Assembly (NCBI GenBank): GCA_020854035.1
Contig: JADZGE010000024.1
Span: 62,001-126,000 of the forward strand
Origin: Burkholderiales bacterium
GTDB lineage: Bacteria; Pseudomonadota; Gammaproteobacteria; Burkholderiales; SG8-41
Direction: 5' to 3'
Length of the DNA: 64,000 bases
Within the stretch, counting starts at the first letter, position 1; every line of letters begins with the position of its first letter. The notes under the pieces are model-generated. The model did not search any database, was not told the origin of the DNA, and saw only the letters and a program-made list of their open reading frames with translations. The translations under genes were made by a program, and so were the position numbers. Positions 51,924 through 60,061 of the stretch are shown one piece after another.

Positions 51924-54632
51924 ATGAGCATCCGCAATCTGCAGTTCCTCTTCCGCCCCGCGTCGCTCGCGGTGATCGGTGCCTCGGACCGTCCCGGCAG
52001 CGTCGGCGCGACGGTCATGCGCAATCTCCTGGAGGGCGGTTTCCCCGGGCCGGTGTGGCCGGTCAACCCGCGCCGGCAGAGCGTGGCGGGCCGCCTCGCC
52101 TGTCCCGACGTCGCCTCCCTTCCCGCGACACCCGACGCAGCCGTCGTCTGCATCCCGCCGCGGGCCGTCCCGGAAGCGATCGCGGCGCTGGGCCGGCGCG
52201 GCACGCGCGCCGCGATCGTGCTGACCGGCGGGCTCTCGCGCGGCAGGAGCGCCGACGGGCGGACCCTCTCCGCCGCGATGCTGGAGGCGGCGCGCCCGTA
52301 CCTGCTGCGCGTGCTGGGGCCGAACTGCGTGGGCCTGCTCGTGCCGGGCCTGAAGCTCAACGCGAGCTTCGCGCACGAGCAGGCGCTGCCCGGTTCGATC
52401 GCGTTCGTCACGCAGTCCGGCGCGCTCGCGACCGCGCTCCTCGATTGGGCGCGCCTGCGCGGGGTCGGCTTTTCCCACTTCATTTCGCTGGGCGAGAGCG
52501 CGGACGTCGATTTCGGCGACGTCCTCGACTATCTCGGGCGGGATCCCGACACGCGCTCGATACTGCTCTACATCGAATCGATCACCGCAGCGCGCAAGTT
52601 CATGTCGGCCGCGCGCGCCGCCGCGCGCAACAAGCCGGTCATCGCGGTCAAGGCGGGCCGCGTCGCGGAGGGGGCGAAGGCCGCCTCCTCCCACACCGGC
52701 GCGCTCGCCGGCGCCGACGACGTCTACGATGCCGCGCTCGCCCGCGCGGGCATCCTGCGCGTCGCGACCACGATGGATCTCTTCGACGCCGCCGAGACGC
52801 TCGCGCGGGCGCGCCCGCTGGCGGGCGACCGCCTCGCGATCCTCACCAACGGTGGCGGACCGGGGGTGCTGGCGACCGACGCGCTGATCGCGGGGGGCGG
52901 GCGCCTCGCGGAGCTCTCGGACGCGGCGATGACCCAGCTCGATCGATTGCTGCCGGAGACCTGGTCGCGGGGCAATCCGGTTGACATCATCGGAGACGCT
53001 CCCGCCGCCCGCTACACCGGCGCGCTGCACGTGCTGCTCGCCGAGCCGGGCGCCGACGCGGTGCTCTTCATCCATGCGCCGACCGCGATCGTGCCCTCGC
53101 GCGAGATCGCGCGCGCGTGCGTGCCGCTTCTCGTGCGGACGCGCAGGAACGTGTTCTCGTGCTGGCTCGGCGGGGAGAGCGTGCGCGAGGCCGATGCCAT
53201 CTTCAACGCCGCGGGGGCGCCCACCTATTCGACGCCGGAGCACGCGGTGCGCGGCTTCCTGCAGCTGGTGCGCTATCGCCGCGCCCAGGACATCCTCATG
53301 CAGACCCCGGCGTCGATCCCCGCGGAATTCCGTCCCGACGGCGCCGCCGCCACGCGCATCATCGAGGCGGCGCTCGCGGCGGGGCGCACTTCGCTCTCGG
53401 AGGCGGAAGCGAAACGCCTCGTCGCCGCCTACGGCATCCCGGTCGTCGAGACGCGGATCGCGCGTGACGCGGAGGAGGCGGTGGCGATCGCCGGCGAGAT
53501 CGGCTTTCCCGTCGCGGTGAAGATTCACTCGCCCGACGTGAGCCACAAGTCCGACGTCGGCGGCGTCTCGCTCGATCTGCATTCTCCCGGGGCCGTGCGC
53601 GCCGCGGTCGCCCTGATCGCCGAGCGCTGCGCGCGGCTGCGCCCGGGCGCCCGCATCGAAGGCTACGCCGTGCAGCGCATGGTGCACGAGCCACACGCCC
53701 GCGAGCTCATCGCGGGCATTGCGTCCGACGCGGTGTTCGGGCCGGTGATCCTGTTCGGGCAGGGGGGCACCGCGGTCGAGGTGGTGGCGGACAAGGCGCT
53801 CGCGCTGCCGCCGCTCAACCTCGCGCTCGCCCGCGACCTCGTCTCGCGCACGCGCGTGGCGCGGCTCCTCGCGGCCTACCGTGACCGGCCGGCCGCCGAC
53901 GGCGGCGCGCTGGATCTCGCGCTCGTCAAGCTCGCGCAGCTCGCGGCCGATTGCGAGGCTGTCGCCGAGCTCGACGTGAATCCGCTGCTCGCGGGTCCGC
54001 GAGGCGTCATTGCGCTCGACGTGCGGGTGCGCCTCGGGCGGCCAGGCACGGCGGGCGCGGGCCGGCTCGCGATCCGGCCCTACCCGCGGGAACTGGAGGA
54101 ATGGACAAGCTTCGGCGGGCGCCGGGTATTGCTGCGCCCGATCCGGCCCGAGGACGGCCCGCAGCATCGCGCACTGCTCGCCCGGATCGCGAGCGACGAC
54201 ATCCAGTCCCGCTTTTTCCACGCCAAGCGCGAGTTCGCCGACACCGAGCTCGCGCGCTTCACGCAGATCGATTACGACCGCGAGATGGCGTTTATCGCGA
54301 CCGCCGCGGGTCCCGGTGGCGCGGAGGAGACGCTCGGCGTCGGCCGGGCCGTCACGGATCCCGACAACGACAACGCCGAGTTCGCCGTGCTCGTGCGTTC
54401 CGACCTCAAGGGCGGCGGGCTCGGCAGAGCGCTGCTCGGCAAGCTCATCCGCTACTGCCGCGAGCGCGGCACGCGGCGTCTCACCGGCGAAGTGCTGGCG
54501 GCCAACGCGCGGATGCTGAAGCTCTCGGCCGCGCTCGGTTTCGTCGCGGAAAGCGTGCCCGGCGATCCCGGCGTGGTCCGCGTCACGCTGGAACTGCACC
54601 CGAGCGGCACGGCGGGCGGCGCCGGGCCGTGA
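51924..54632 (+). CDS. Bifunctional acyl-CoA synthetase (ADP-forming)/GNAT acetyltransferase (Pat type)
   Basis: The 902-residue protein has three parts. A CoA-binding domain (LFRPASLAVIGASDRPGSVGATVMRNL) is followed by a succinyl-CoA-ligase-like region (LRVLGPNCVGLLVPG, ITQSG-like FVTQSGALATALLDW, SSHTGALAGADD). An ATP-grasp domain near residues 490-690 has VAVKIHSPDVSHKSDVGGV. A C-terminal GNAT domain near residues 720-890 has RPIRPEDGPQHRALLARI and SDLKGGGLGRALLGKLIRYC (acetyl-CoA loop). This is the layout of protein lysine acetyltransferases Pat/YfiQ. The protein starts at ATG 51924 after AGCCG; the ribosome-binding site is weak. It probably acetylates metabolic enzymes such as acyl-CoA synthetases (family knowledge). 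Confidence 0.93.
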   Translation: MSIRNLQFLFRPASLAVIGASDRPGSVGATVMRNLLEGGFPGPVWPVNPRRQSVAGRLACPDVASLPATPDAAVVCIPPRAVPEAIAALGRRGTRAAIVLTGGLSRGRSADGRTLSAAMLEAARPYLLRVLGPNCVGLLVPGLKLNASFAHEQALPGSIAFVTQSGALATALLDWARLRGVGFSHFISLGESADVDFGDVLDYLGRDPDTRSILLYIESITAARKFMSAARAAARNKPVIAVKAGRVAEGAKAASSHTGALAGADDVYDAALARAGILRVATTMDLFDAAETLARARPLAGDRLAILTNGGGPGVLATDALIAGGGRLAELSDAAMTQLDRLLPETWSRGNPVDIIGDAPAARYTGALHVLLAEPGADAVLFIHAPTAIVPSREIARACVPLLVRTRRNVFSCWLGGESVREADAIFNAAGAPTYSTPEHAVRGFLQLVRYRRAQDILMQTPASIPAEFRPDGAAATRIIEAALAAGRTSLSEAEAKRLVAAYGIPVVETRIARDAEEAVAIAGEIGFPVAVKIHSPDVSHKSDVGGVSLDLHSPGAVRAAVALIAERCARLRPGARIEGYAVQRMVHEPHARELIAGIASDAVFGPVILFGQGGTAVEVVADKALALPPLNLALARDLVSRTRVARLLAAYRDRPAADGGALDLALVKLAQLAADCEAVAELDVNPLLAGPRGVIALDVRVRLGRPGTAGAGRLAIRPYPRELEEWTSFGGRRVLLRPIRPEDGPQHRALLARIASDDIQSRFFHAKREFADTELARFTQIDYDREMAFIATAAGPGGAEETLGVGRAVTDPDNDNAEFAVLVRSDLKGGGLGRALLGKLIRYCRERGTRRLTGEVLAANARMLKLSAALGFVAESVPGDPGVVRVTLELHPSGTAGGAGP

Positions 54633-54719
54633 ACGCGCGCCGGGCGAAACTTCGCGGCCGCGGCGCCCCGGACCGTCTTTTCGCTTATCATCGGCTGGTC
54701 GCCCGGCACTCGCCCGCTC

Positions 54720-55997
54720 ATGGAACACCACGGCTCACGGCACGCCAGCCAGATCACCCGGGACACCGTCGCGCTGGTGCTCGCCGGTGGCCGCGGCACG
54801 CGCCTCGGCGAGCTTACCCAGTGGCGCGCGAAGCCGGCGGTGCCCTTCGGCGGCAAGTTCCGCATCATCGATTTCACCCTGTCGAACTGCGTGAACTCGG
54901 GTATCCGCAAGATCGGCATCTGCACGCAGTACAAGGCGCAGAGCCTGATTCGCCACGTGCAGCGCGGCTGGAGCTTTCTCGACGGTCGCTTCGACGAGTT
55001 CGTGGAGCTCCTGCCCGCGCAGCAGCGCGAGGACTTCGACTGGTACGCCGGCACCGCGGACGCCGTGTACAAGAACCTCGACCTCCTGCATCGCCACGAC
55101 CCCGATTACGTGCTGGTCCTCGCGGGCGATCACGTCTACAAGATGGATTACGCCAAGCTCCTGGAAGAGCACGTCGCGCGCGGCGCGGGGATGACGATCG
55201 GGTGCATCGAGGTACCGCTCGCCGATGCAACCGGTCTCGGCGTCATGCAGGCCGACCCGGACCTGCGGGTCACCGGTTTCCAGGAGAAGCCGGCGCACCC
55301 CTCGCCCATGCCGGGGCGGCCCGGCCACGCGCTCGGGAGCATGGGCATCTACGCGTTCAAGGCGTCGTTCCTGTACGATGAACTCGCCCGCGACGCGCGC
55401 GCCGCCGGCACCTCGCACGATTTCGGCAAGGACATCATTCCCTCGCTGGTGCGGCGCGGCGAGAGCGTCTACGCGCACTCTTTCTCCCGGAGCTGCGTCA
55501 ACATGGTCGAGGGCGTGCCCTACTGGCGCGACGTCGGCACCATCGACGCCTACTGGGACGCGAACATCGAGTTGACCAAGGTCGTGCCCGATCTCAACCT
55601 GTACGACCGCGACTGGCCGATCTGGACCTACCAGGAGCAGCTGCCGCCCGCGAAGTTCGTCTTCGACGAGGAGCAGCGGCGCGGGCTGGCGATCGACTCC
55701 CTCGTCTCGGGGGGGGATGTCATCAGCGGCGCGCACGTGAAGCGCTCGGTCCTGTTCTCGAACGTGCACGCGCGCGAACAGGCGAGCATCGAGGACTCGG
55801 TGGTACTGCCCGACGTCGACATCGGCCGCGGGGTGGTGTTGTGGCGCGCGGTCGTCGACCGCTACTGCCGGCTGCCGGAGGGGCTGGTGGTCGGTTTCGA
55901 CCGCGGGGAGGACAGCCGCCGCTTCCACGTGACGGAAAAGGGCATCACGCTGATCGTGCCCGAGATGCTGGGGCAGAGCGTGCACCACCTGCGCTGA
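54720..55997 (+). CDS. glgC: Glucose-1-phosphate adenylyltransferase
   Basis: The 425-residue protein has the nucleotide loop VLAGGRGTRLGELTQWRAKPAVPFGGKFRIIDFTLSN at the N-terminus and IGICTQYKAQSLIRHVQRGW. FQEKPAHPSPMPG has the glucose-1-phosphate-binding Lys (EKP), and the C-terminus is a left-handed beta-helix (HVKRSVLFSNVHAREQASIEDSVVLPDVDIGRGV). It makes ADP-glucose, the committed step of glycogen synthesis. The start ATG 54720 is right at the end of an 87-bp gap after the Pat-type gene. No other glycogen gene is adjacent in this window. Confidence 0.97.
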   Translation: MEHHGSRHASQITRDTVALVLAGGRGTRLGELTQWRAKPAVPFGGKFRIIDFTLSNCVNSGIRKIGICTQYKAQSLIRHVQRGWSFLDGRFDEFVELLPAQQREDFDWYAGTADAVYKNLDLLHRHDPDYVLVLAGDHVYKMDYAKLLEEHVARGAGMTIGCIEVPLADATGLGVMQADPDLRVTGFQEKPAHPSPMPGRPGHALGSMGIYAFKASFLYDELARDARAAGTSHDFGKDIIPSLVRRGESVYAHSFSRSCVNMVEGVPYWRDVGTIDAYWDANIELTKVVPDLNLYDRDWPIWTYQEQLPPAKFVFDEEQRRGLAIDSLVSGGDVISGAHVKRSVLFSNVHAREQASIEDSVVLPDVDIGRGVVLWRAVVDRYCRLPEGLVVGFDRGEDSRRFHVTEKGITLIVPEMLGQSVHHLR

Positions 55998-56245
55998 AGC
56001 CTTGCCGGCGTCCGCTGCCGGACCGGTGCTCGTGTCCAGGCGGGCGTCGGGCCGCCCGCCGCCTCGCGCGAGGAGCGCAAGGACCGGGGCGCAGTCCATT
56101 CGAGTCGCCGCAGCGAGTCCGGCCTCGGCCGCCTGCGCCGCATGCGGTCGATCGCACGCGAGCCCCATCGTGACTTGCCGCGCGCGCCTCGCGTCCCGTG
56201 CGTGACACGCGCCCGTCCGCCGCGCGAGGCGCGCGGGCGCGTGTT

Positions 56246-57733
56246 TCAGGCGGACTGCTCCCGCGGCGGCGCGGCTTCGGGCTCCGGCAGCGCCCCGGGC
56301 GCCGGCGCCGCCTGCACCGCCCGCGCCGTGCGTTCCACCGGCTCGATCGCGGGCAGCTCGACGTTCTCGGGCGCCGCCCGGTAGTCGCGGAATCGCCGGG
56401 CCGACACGAGTACCCTCGATTCGAGGGTCGCGACGGAGCGGTTGTAGGCGTCGATCGCCCTGTCGAGCCGGCCGCCGACCTCGCTCCAGTGGCTCGCGAG
56501 GACCGCGATGCGCTGATACAGCTCGCGCCCGAGGTCCGCGACTGCCTGCGCGTTCTGCGCGATCGCTTCCTGCCGCCAGCCGTAGGCGACCGCGCGCAGG
56601 AGCGCGATCAGCGTGGTGGGGGTGGCCGGAATCACGCGCTCGGCAACGCCGAACTCGATGAGTTCCGGGTCCTGCTGGAGCGCCGCGCTGAAGTACATTT
56701 CCCCGGGCAGGAACAGCACGACGAACTCGGGCGCGGGGTTGAACTGCTCCCAGTAGCCTTTCCGGCCCAGGGCGACCATGTGCTCGCGCACCTGGCGCGC
56801 GTGGTTCGCGAGCAGCGCCAGGCGGCCGGCCTCGTCCGCCGCGTCCGTTTCCATGGCGTTCAGGTAGGCGGCGAGGGGCACCTTGGCGTCCACGACGACG
56901 CGCTTGCCTCCGGGCAGGCGAACGATCAGGTCGGGACGCAGGCGCCCGTCCCCGGAGTCGCGGCTTTCCTGCTCGTGGAAATCGCAGTGATCCAGCATTC
57001 CGGCCATTTCGACCACGCGCTTCAGCTGGATCTCGCCCCAGCGCCCGCGCGCCGCGGGCTGGCGCAGCGCCCGCGAGAGGTTCGCGGCCTCGTTGCGCAG
57101 CATCGGCAGGTGGTTCTCGACGAGCCCGCGCACCTGCTCCGTGAGTTCCGCGTAGGCGCCGATGCGCGCCTTCTCGATCTCGCCCAGCCGGCCGTCCACC
57201 TTGTCGAGCGATTCGCGTAACGGTTTCACCAGCTCGTCCACCGCCTTCTGGCGCGCCTCGAGGTCCCCGCGCGCGCCTTCCTGGTATTTTTCCAGCGTCA
57301 CCCGGGCAAGATCGATGAAGGACTGGTTGTTGCTCGCCAGCGCCTGCGCGGAGAGCGCCTTGAAAGCGTCGGTGAGCTCCCCCTGCGCGTTGTTGAGCAG
57401 CGCGATCTTTTCCGCTGCGGTCTTCCGCTCCTCCGAGAGCCGCGTCGCGAGCTCCGCGAGGCGCGCCTCGCGCGCGGCGATGTCCGCGCGCCGCGCCTCC
57501 AGCTCGGCTTCCAGCCCCGGCACGCGCGCCGCGGTGGTCTCGGCGGCGACGCGGCGCTCGGCCTCCGCGCGAAGCTCCGCGAGCCGCGACGCGTGCTCGG
57601 CCTTGAGGGCCTCGAAGGCCGCGAGCTTCTCCTGGACGGCGTTCATGGCGGCCCGGGCGATCGCGCCGCGGGCGAACCAGCCGATGAGCGCCACGGCGGC
57701 GAGCGCGATGCCCGCGATCACGATCTCGTTCAT
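56246..57733 (-). CDS. rmuC: DNA recombination protein RmuC
   Basis: The 495-residue protein has an N-terminal membrane helix ([20 protein letters not shown]). A coiled coil of about 110 residues rich in Ala, Glu and Arg follows. The RmuC nuclease-like core has [40 protein letters not shown] and [24 protein letters not shown]. RmuC limits recombination at inverted repeats and is also linked to anti-phage or anti-plasmid activity in some strains. The C-terminus is Pro/Ala-rich and longer than usual. No promoter stands out on its strand. Confidence 0.95.
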   Translation of the reverse strand: MNEIVIAGIALAAVALIGWFARGAIARAAMNAVQEKLAAFEALKAEHASRLAELRAEAERRVAAETTAARVPGLEAELEARRADIAAREARLAELATRLSEERKTAAEKIALLNNAQGELTDAFKALSAQALASNNQSFIDLARVTLEKYQEGARGDLEARQKAVDELVKPLRESLDKVDGRLGEIEKARIGAYAELTEQVRGLVENHLPMLRNEAANLSRALRQPAARGRWGEIQLKRVVEMAGMLDHCDFHEQESRDSGDGRLRPDLIVRLPGGKRVVVDAKVPLAAYLNAMETDAADEAGRLALLANHARQVREHMVALGRKGYWEQFNPAPEFVVLFLPGEMYFSAALQQDPELIEFGVAERVIPATPTTLIALLRAVAYGWRQEAIAQNAQAVADLGRELYQRIAVLASHWSEVGGRLDRAIDAYNRSVATLESRVLVSARRFRDYRAAPENVELPAIEPVERTARAVQAAPAPGALPEPEAAPPREQSA

Positions 57734-57950
57734 GCGTTCTCGGTCTCCCTGGCTGCCCGGGGCGCGCCCCCGGGGGCCTGCCCCCGGCCCCCCGCGCTGC
57801 CGCTACCGCGAGCGCCGGGCATCCCGTCGCGCGCCGGCCCCGGCCCGGCACGCGCGGCCCCACGCCGGCCGCGCCCTGAACTATACCGCAGCCCCGGGGG
57901 GGCCGCGCGCGCCCCACAGCTTCCCGGACGTGGCGCGGTCCGTGGACGGC

Positions 57951-57956
57951 TATAAT
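57951..57956 (+). promoter_or_regulatory. -10 element (TATAAT) upstream of the cyclic-nucleotide signalling cluster
   Basis: A perfect TATAAT lies about 108 nt before the phosphodiesterase ATG. No good -35 is seen at 16-18 nt spacing. The predicted leader contains an 18-codon ORF (57993-58046, MRHNKKPGRQRPMPCVV) that ends 18 nt before the next start. The rest of 57734-57950 shows no gene. Confidence 0.45.
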
Positions 57957-58063
57957 GGCGAACCTTACGGGAATGGGCGCGGGTCTCGCGGAATGAGGCA
58001 CAACAAGAAACCGGGCAGGCAGCGTCCGATGCCCTGCGTCGTGTAGGGACCAGGGGAGCCGGG

Positions 58064-58831
58064 ATGCGCCTGCGCGTGCTGGGCTGCTCGGGGGGGATCG
58101 GCGGGCAGCATAACCGCACGACCTCGTTCCTGGTCGACCACGACGTGCTGGTGGACGCGGGAACGGGCGTGGGCGACCTCTCGCTCGCGGAGCTCACCCT
58201 GATCGACCATATCTTCGTCACCCATTCCCACCTCGATCATGTCAACTCGATCGCGTTCTTCCTCGATTCCGTCGGCGCGCTGCGGCCCAAGGCGGTGACG
58301 GTGTACGCCACCGCGGCCACCATCGAGACCCTGAAGAAGCACCTTTTCAACTGGGACATCTGGCCCGATTTCACCCAGATCCCGACGCCGGAGAACCCAT
58401 GGCTGCGCTACCAGGAGGTGGAGGTCGGCGCGGTGATCAACCTCGGCGCTCGCCGCATCACGGTGCTGCCCGCGGTCCACACGGTGCCGGCGGTGGGTTA
58501 TCTCCTCGACAGCGGCAAGGGCAGCCTCGTCTTCACCGGCGACACGGGGCCGAACGACGCCCTGTGGTCGATCGTCAACGCGGTGGACAACCTCAAGTTC
58601 ATCATCATCGAGACGGCGTTCTCCGACAAGGACCGCTGGCTCGCGGAGCTTTCCAAGCACCTGTGCCCGGCCATGCTGGGCGAGGAACTCGCCAAGCTCG
58701 CGCGTCCCGCCGAGATCTACGTCACCCATCTCAAGCCGAGCGAGATCGAGTTGACGATGCAGGAGATCGAGGAGCTGCCGGGCGGTTCGCCCCCGCGCCT
58801 GCTTCAAAACAACCACGTGTTCGAGTTCTGA
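58064..58831 (+). CDS. Class II cyclic-nucleotide phosphodiesterase-like MBL-fold protein
   Basis: The 255-residue protein begins MRLRVLGCSGGIGGQHNRTTSFLVDHDVLVDAGTGV, as in the class II cAMP phosphodiesterases (PdeA/CpdP group). It has the metal motif THSHLDHVNSI at residues 53-63, HTVPAVGYLL, FTGDTGPND and VTHLKP. All metal ligands expected of the fold are present. It would hydrolyse cAMP or another cyclic nucleotide in the cytoplasm. A good GGGGAGCC ribosome-binding site precedes ATG 58064. It heads a co-directional cluster with HD-GYP and GGDEF-EAL genes (46 bp and overlap), suggesting joint nucleotide signalling (inference). Confidence 0.88.
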   Translation: MRLRVLGCSGGIGGQHNRTTSFLVDHDVLVDAGTGVGDLSLAELTLIDHIFVTHSHLDHVNSIAFFLDSVGALRPKAVTVYATAATIETLKKHLFNWDIWPDFTQIPTPENPWLRYQEVEVGAVINLGARRITVLPAVHTVPAVGYLLDSGKGSLVFTGDTGPNDALWSIVNAVDNLKFIIIETAFSDKDRWLAELSKHLCPAMLGEELAKLARPAEIYVTHLKPSEIELTMQEIEELPGGSPPRLLQNNHVFEF

Positions 58832-58876
58832 CGCGGCGCCACGCCGGCACGCCGCGCGGTGTGGGGCGACCAATCC

Positions 58877-60061
58877 ATGAAGAAAGAAGTGAGCGTTGAG
58901 CAGCTGCGCTTCGGCGTCTACATCCACGAGCTCGACCGGCCGTGGACGGAGACGCCGTTCATGTTCCAGGGCTTCGTGCTGAACACCGACGCGCAGATGC
59001 AGGCGTTGAAGCAGTACTGCAGGAAGGTGTACATCGACACCGACAAGGGCTCCGACGTTTCGGACCGGCCGGACCCGTTCGCCGGCAAGGTGCGCCCGCC
59101 GAGCGTGCTCGACTCGATCAAGGAGAAGGTCACCTACCGGGAGGAGTCCCCGTTCCGGGCGGAGATCCCGGCGGCGCGGCAGGCCGAGAAGAAGGTCGGC
59201 ACGGTCATGCACGATGTGTTCGGCACCATCAAGGCGGGGGGGGCGATCGACGCGCCGCGCGTGAAGGAAGCGGTGTCCAGCATGACCGACAGCGTCGTGC
59301 GCAACCCCGACACGATGCTGCTGCTCGCGAAGATGAAGGAGACCGGGGAGCACACGCTCGACCGCGCGTTCGGCGTGTCGATCTACATGATCACCTTCGG
59401 GCGTTTCCTCCACCTGCCGCGCGAGCAGCTCGACCTCCTCGGCACGCTGGGGCTCCTGCAGGACGTGGGCAAGGTGCGCCTGCCGGCGGAGCTCCTCGAC
59501 AAGAAGACACCGTTGACCGAGATCGAGCTGAAAATCTGCAAGAGCCACGTGCGGCACTCGGTGGCGATCCTGAAGGAAACCGTCGGGCTGCCGCCGGAGC
59601 TGCCGGCGCTCGCGGCGCTGCACCACGAGCGCTACGACGGCAGCGGCTACCCCGCGGGCCTGAAGGGACCCGAGATCGGGCTCTTCGGCGGCATCGCGGC
59701 GCTCGTCGACTGCTTCGAGGCGCTGACGCACCCGCGGCCGTACGGCGAGGCGGTTTCGCCCTCGAACGCGCTCAACATGCTCTACAACTGGCGCGACCTG
59801 CATTTCGACGGGCCGCTCGTCGAGCAGTTCATCCAGTGCATCGGCATTTTCCCCGTGGGCGCGGTGGTCGAGCTCTACACGGGCGAGGTCGGCATCGTGA
59901 TCGCGCAGAATTCCGCGATGCGGCTGATGCCGCGCGTCATGGTCGTGCTCGACGGGGCGCACAAGCCGGTGAAGCCGCAGCGCATCGTCGAACGGGCGCA
60001 CGTGAAGAAAACGCTCGAGAAAGGCAGTGTCCCGATTGACACCTCCGAGTTCTTCATCTGA
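58877..60061 (+). CDS. DUF3391/HD-GYP protein with altered metal site
   Basis: The 394-residue protein starts with a DUF3391 domain (VSVEQLRFGVYIHELDRPWTETPF, residues 4-28) and a helical linker. The HD-GYP domain has the first His in GEHTLDRA, LLQDVGKVRLP at 193-203, SHVRHSVAIL, HHERYDGSGYPAGLKG at 249-264 and LVDCFEAL. The GYP region is intact. In the HD pair the His is replaced by Gln (Gln195-Asp196), a metal ligand in active c-di-GMP phosphodiesterases, so activity is doubtful. ATG 58877 precedes the domain directly. The next gene starts 35 bp inside its 3' end. Confidence 0.93.
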   Translation: MKKEVSVEQLRFGVYIHELDRPWTETPFMFQGFVLNTDAQMQALKQYCRKVYIDTDKGSDVSDRPDPFAGKVRPPSVLDSIKEKVTYREESPFRAEIPAARQAEKKVGTVMHDVFGTIKAGGAIDAPRVKEAVSSMTDSVVRNPDTMLLLAKMKETGEHTLDRAFGVSIYMITFGRFLHLPREQLDLLGTLGLLQDVGKVRLPAELLDKKTPLTEIELKICKSHVRHSVAILKETVGLPPELPALAALHHERYDGSGYPAGLKGPEIGLFGGIAALVDCFEALTHPRPYGEAVSPSNALNMLYNWRDLHFDGPLVEQFIQCIGIFPVGAVVELYTGEVGIVIAQNSAMRLMPRVMVVLDGAHKPVKPQRIVERAHVKKTLEKGSVPIDTSEFFI

